Below are positions 4,946-5,479 of a DNA stretch of 5,479 nt, piece by piece; within the stretch, counting starts at the first letter, position 1; each line of letters begins with the position of its first letter. The stretch is from NCBI GenBank assembly GCA_004357415.1, contig SMVY01000111.1, positions 1 through 5,479 of the forward strand, read 5' to 3'. The DNA comes from Gemmatimonadota bacterium. Its GTDB lineage: Bacteria; Gemmatimonadota; Gemmatimonadetes; Gemmatimonadales; GWC2-71-9. The notes under the pieces were generated by a model. It made no database searches. It was not told where the DNA came from and worked only from the letters and a program-made list of their open reading frames with translations. A program made the translations under genes and the position numbers.

Positions 4946-5479
4946 ATGGCACGGCCCAAAGCGTTCGACGTCGACCAGGCACTCGAGCGCGCCATGGAGT
5001 TGTTCTGGCTCAAGGGATACCACGCGACCTCACTGCCCGATCTGGTGGAGCACATGGGGATCGGTCGCCAAAGCCTGTACGATACCTACGGGGGCAAACG
5101 GCAACTCTTCTTGCAGGCCCTCGACCGCTACGCCACAGTCATGATCGGCGGCGCCCTCTGCCGGCTGGAGCAGTCCGGCGCTTCCCTCGACGACCTGACC
5201 GCGTTTCTCGAGGCCGTCGTTGCCTACCAGACCGGCAAGCGGCTGCGTACCGCCTGCCTCATGATCAACTCGGCCATGGAGCTGGCTGTCAGGGACAAGG
5301 AAGTGGCCCGCAGGGTCGGTGCCCACCACCGGCGCATGGAAGGGGCCTTCCGGCGGGCTCTCGAGCGCGCCGAGTCGCTGGAGGAAATCCACCCGCTCCT
5401 CCCGACCGACGTGGTGGCCCGCCACATGGTGGCGACCGTCCTGGGTATGATCGTGGCCGCCAAGTCCGGCGCGGAACCA
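4946..5479 (+). CDS. TetR/AcrR-family transcriptional regulator, N-terminal part, cut by window edge
   Basis: 178 codons, open to the last base. ATG 4946 has a near-perfect AGGAGGA (4934-4940) five bases upstream. Residues 1-59 form the TetR DNA-binding domain: MARPKAFDVDQALERAMELFWLKGY at the start, then the helix-turn-helix at about 28-48 (TSLPDLVEHMGIGRQSLYDTY), and the usual GKRQLFLQAL. The remainder is the all-helical ligand-binding and dimerisation domain; the segment RTACLMINSAMELAVRD (101-117) matches a common TetR subgroup that carries a CLxxNSAxELA-like motif. Such proteins are usually ligand-released repressors of a nearby enzyme or efflux gene. The target is not in the window; a downstream gene or self-control is likely given the palindromes just upstream. 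Only the C-terminal end, probably one helix or a little more, is missing. Confidence 0.92.
   Translation, partial: MARPKAFDVDQALERAMELFWLKGYHATSLPDLVEHMGIGRQSLYDTYGGKRQLFLQALDRYATVMIGGALCRLEQSGASLDDLTAFLEAVVAYQTGKRLRTACLMINSAMELAVRDKEVARRVGAHHRRMEGAFRRALERAESLEEIHPLLPTDVVARHMVATVLGMIVAAKSGAEP

Overview
This GC-rich window of 5,479 bases is chromosomal DNA from a bacterium, most likely a member of the Gemmatimonadota or a close relative. The strongest pointer is the large Ser/Thr kinase. Its N-terminal style (a short leader, then DRYTIEREVGSGGMATVYLA, later HPHILPLYDSG and MPYM.G.SLRD) and its fusion to a membrane anchor and a TolB-like/TPR region are typical of the very expanded kinase family of that phylum. 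This placement is inference from protein style only.

Layout, left to right. (1) 1-467, minus strand: the first 155 codons of a heavy-metal (copper-type) P-type ATPase with two tandem Cys-rich heavy-metal-binding domains; the rest lies beyond the left edge. (2) 468-605: a divergent intergenic region that must hold the start signals of the ATPase and the kinase. (3) 606-3476, plus: a 956-residue receptor-like Ser/Thr kinase, starting at GTG. (4) 3477-3677: a spacer with a possible tiny secreted peptide and two mutually exclusive hairpins. (5) 3678-4769, plus: a tight three-gene cluster with gaps of 18 and 15 bases: a 69-residue PspC-family membrane protein, a 92-residue protein that is 51% Lys+Arg (histone H1-like), and a 189-residue strongly acidic protein with an N-terminal IPWGAS motif. 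(6) 4770-4945: an intergenic region with a GC-rich hairpin, a local AT-rich promoter island and several palindromes that look like operators. (7) 4946-5479, plus: the first 178 residues of a TetR-family regulator, cut by the right edge.

How the parts may work together: the ATPase exports metal ions and the TetR protein probably controls itself and an unseen downstream gene. The kinase probably senses something outside the cytoplasmic membrane or on protein partners through its TPR region. The most unusual part is the PspC / basic / acidic cluster, which looks co-transcribed and joins a membrane-stress-type protein, a nucleic-acid-condensing-type protein and an oppositely charged protein. No RNA genes, CRISPR arrays, insertion sequences or prophage genes are visible.
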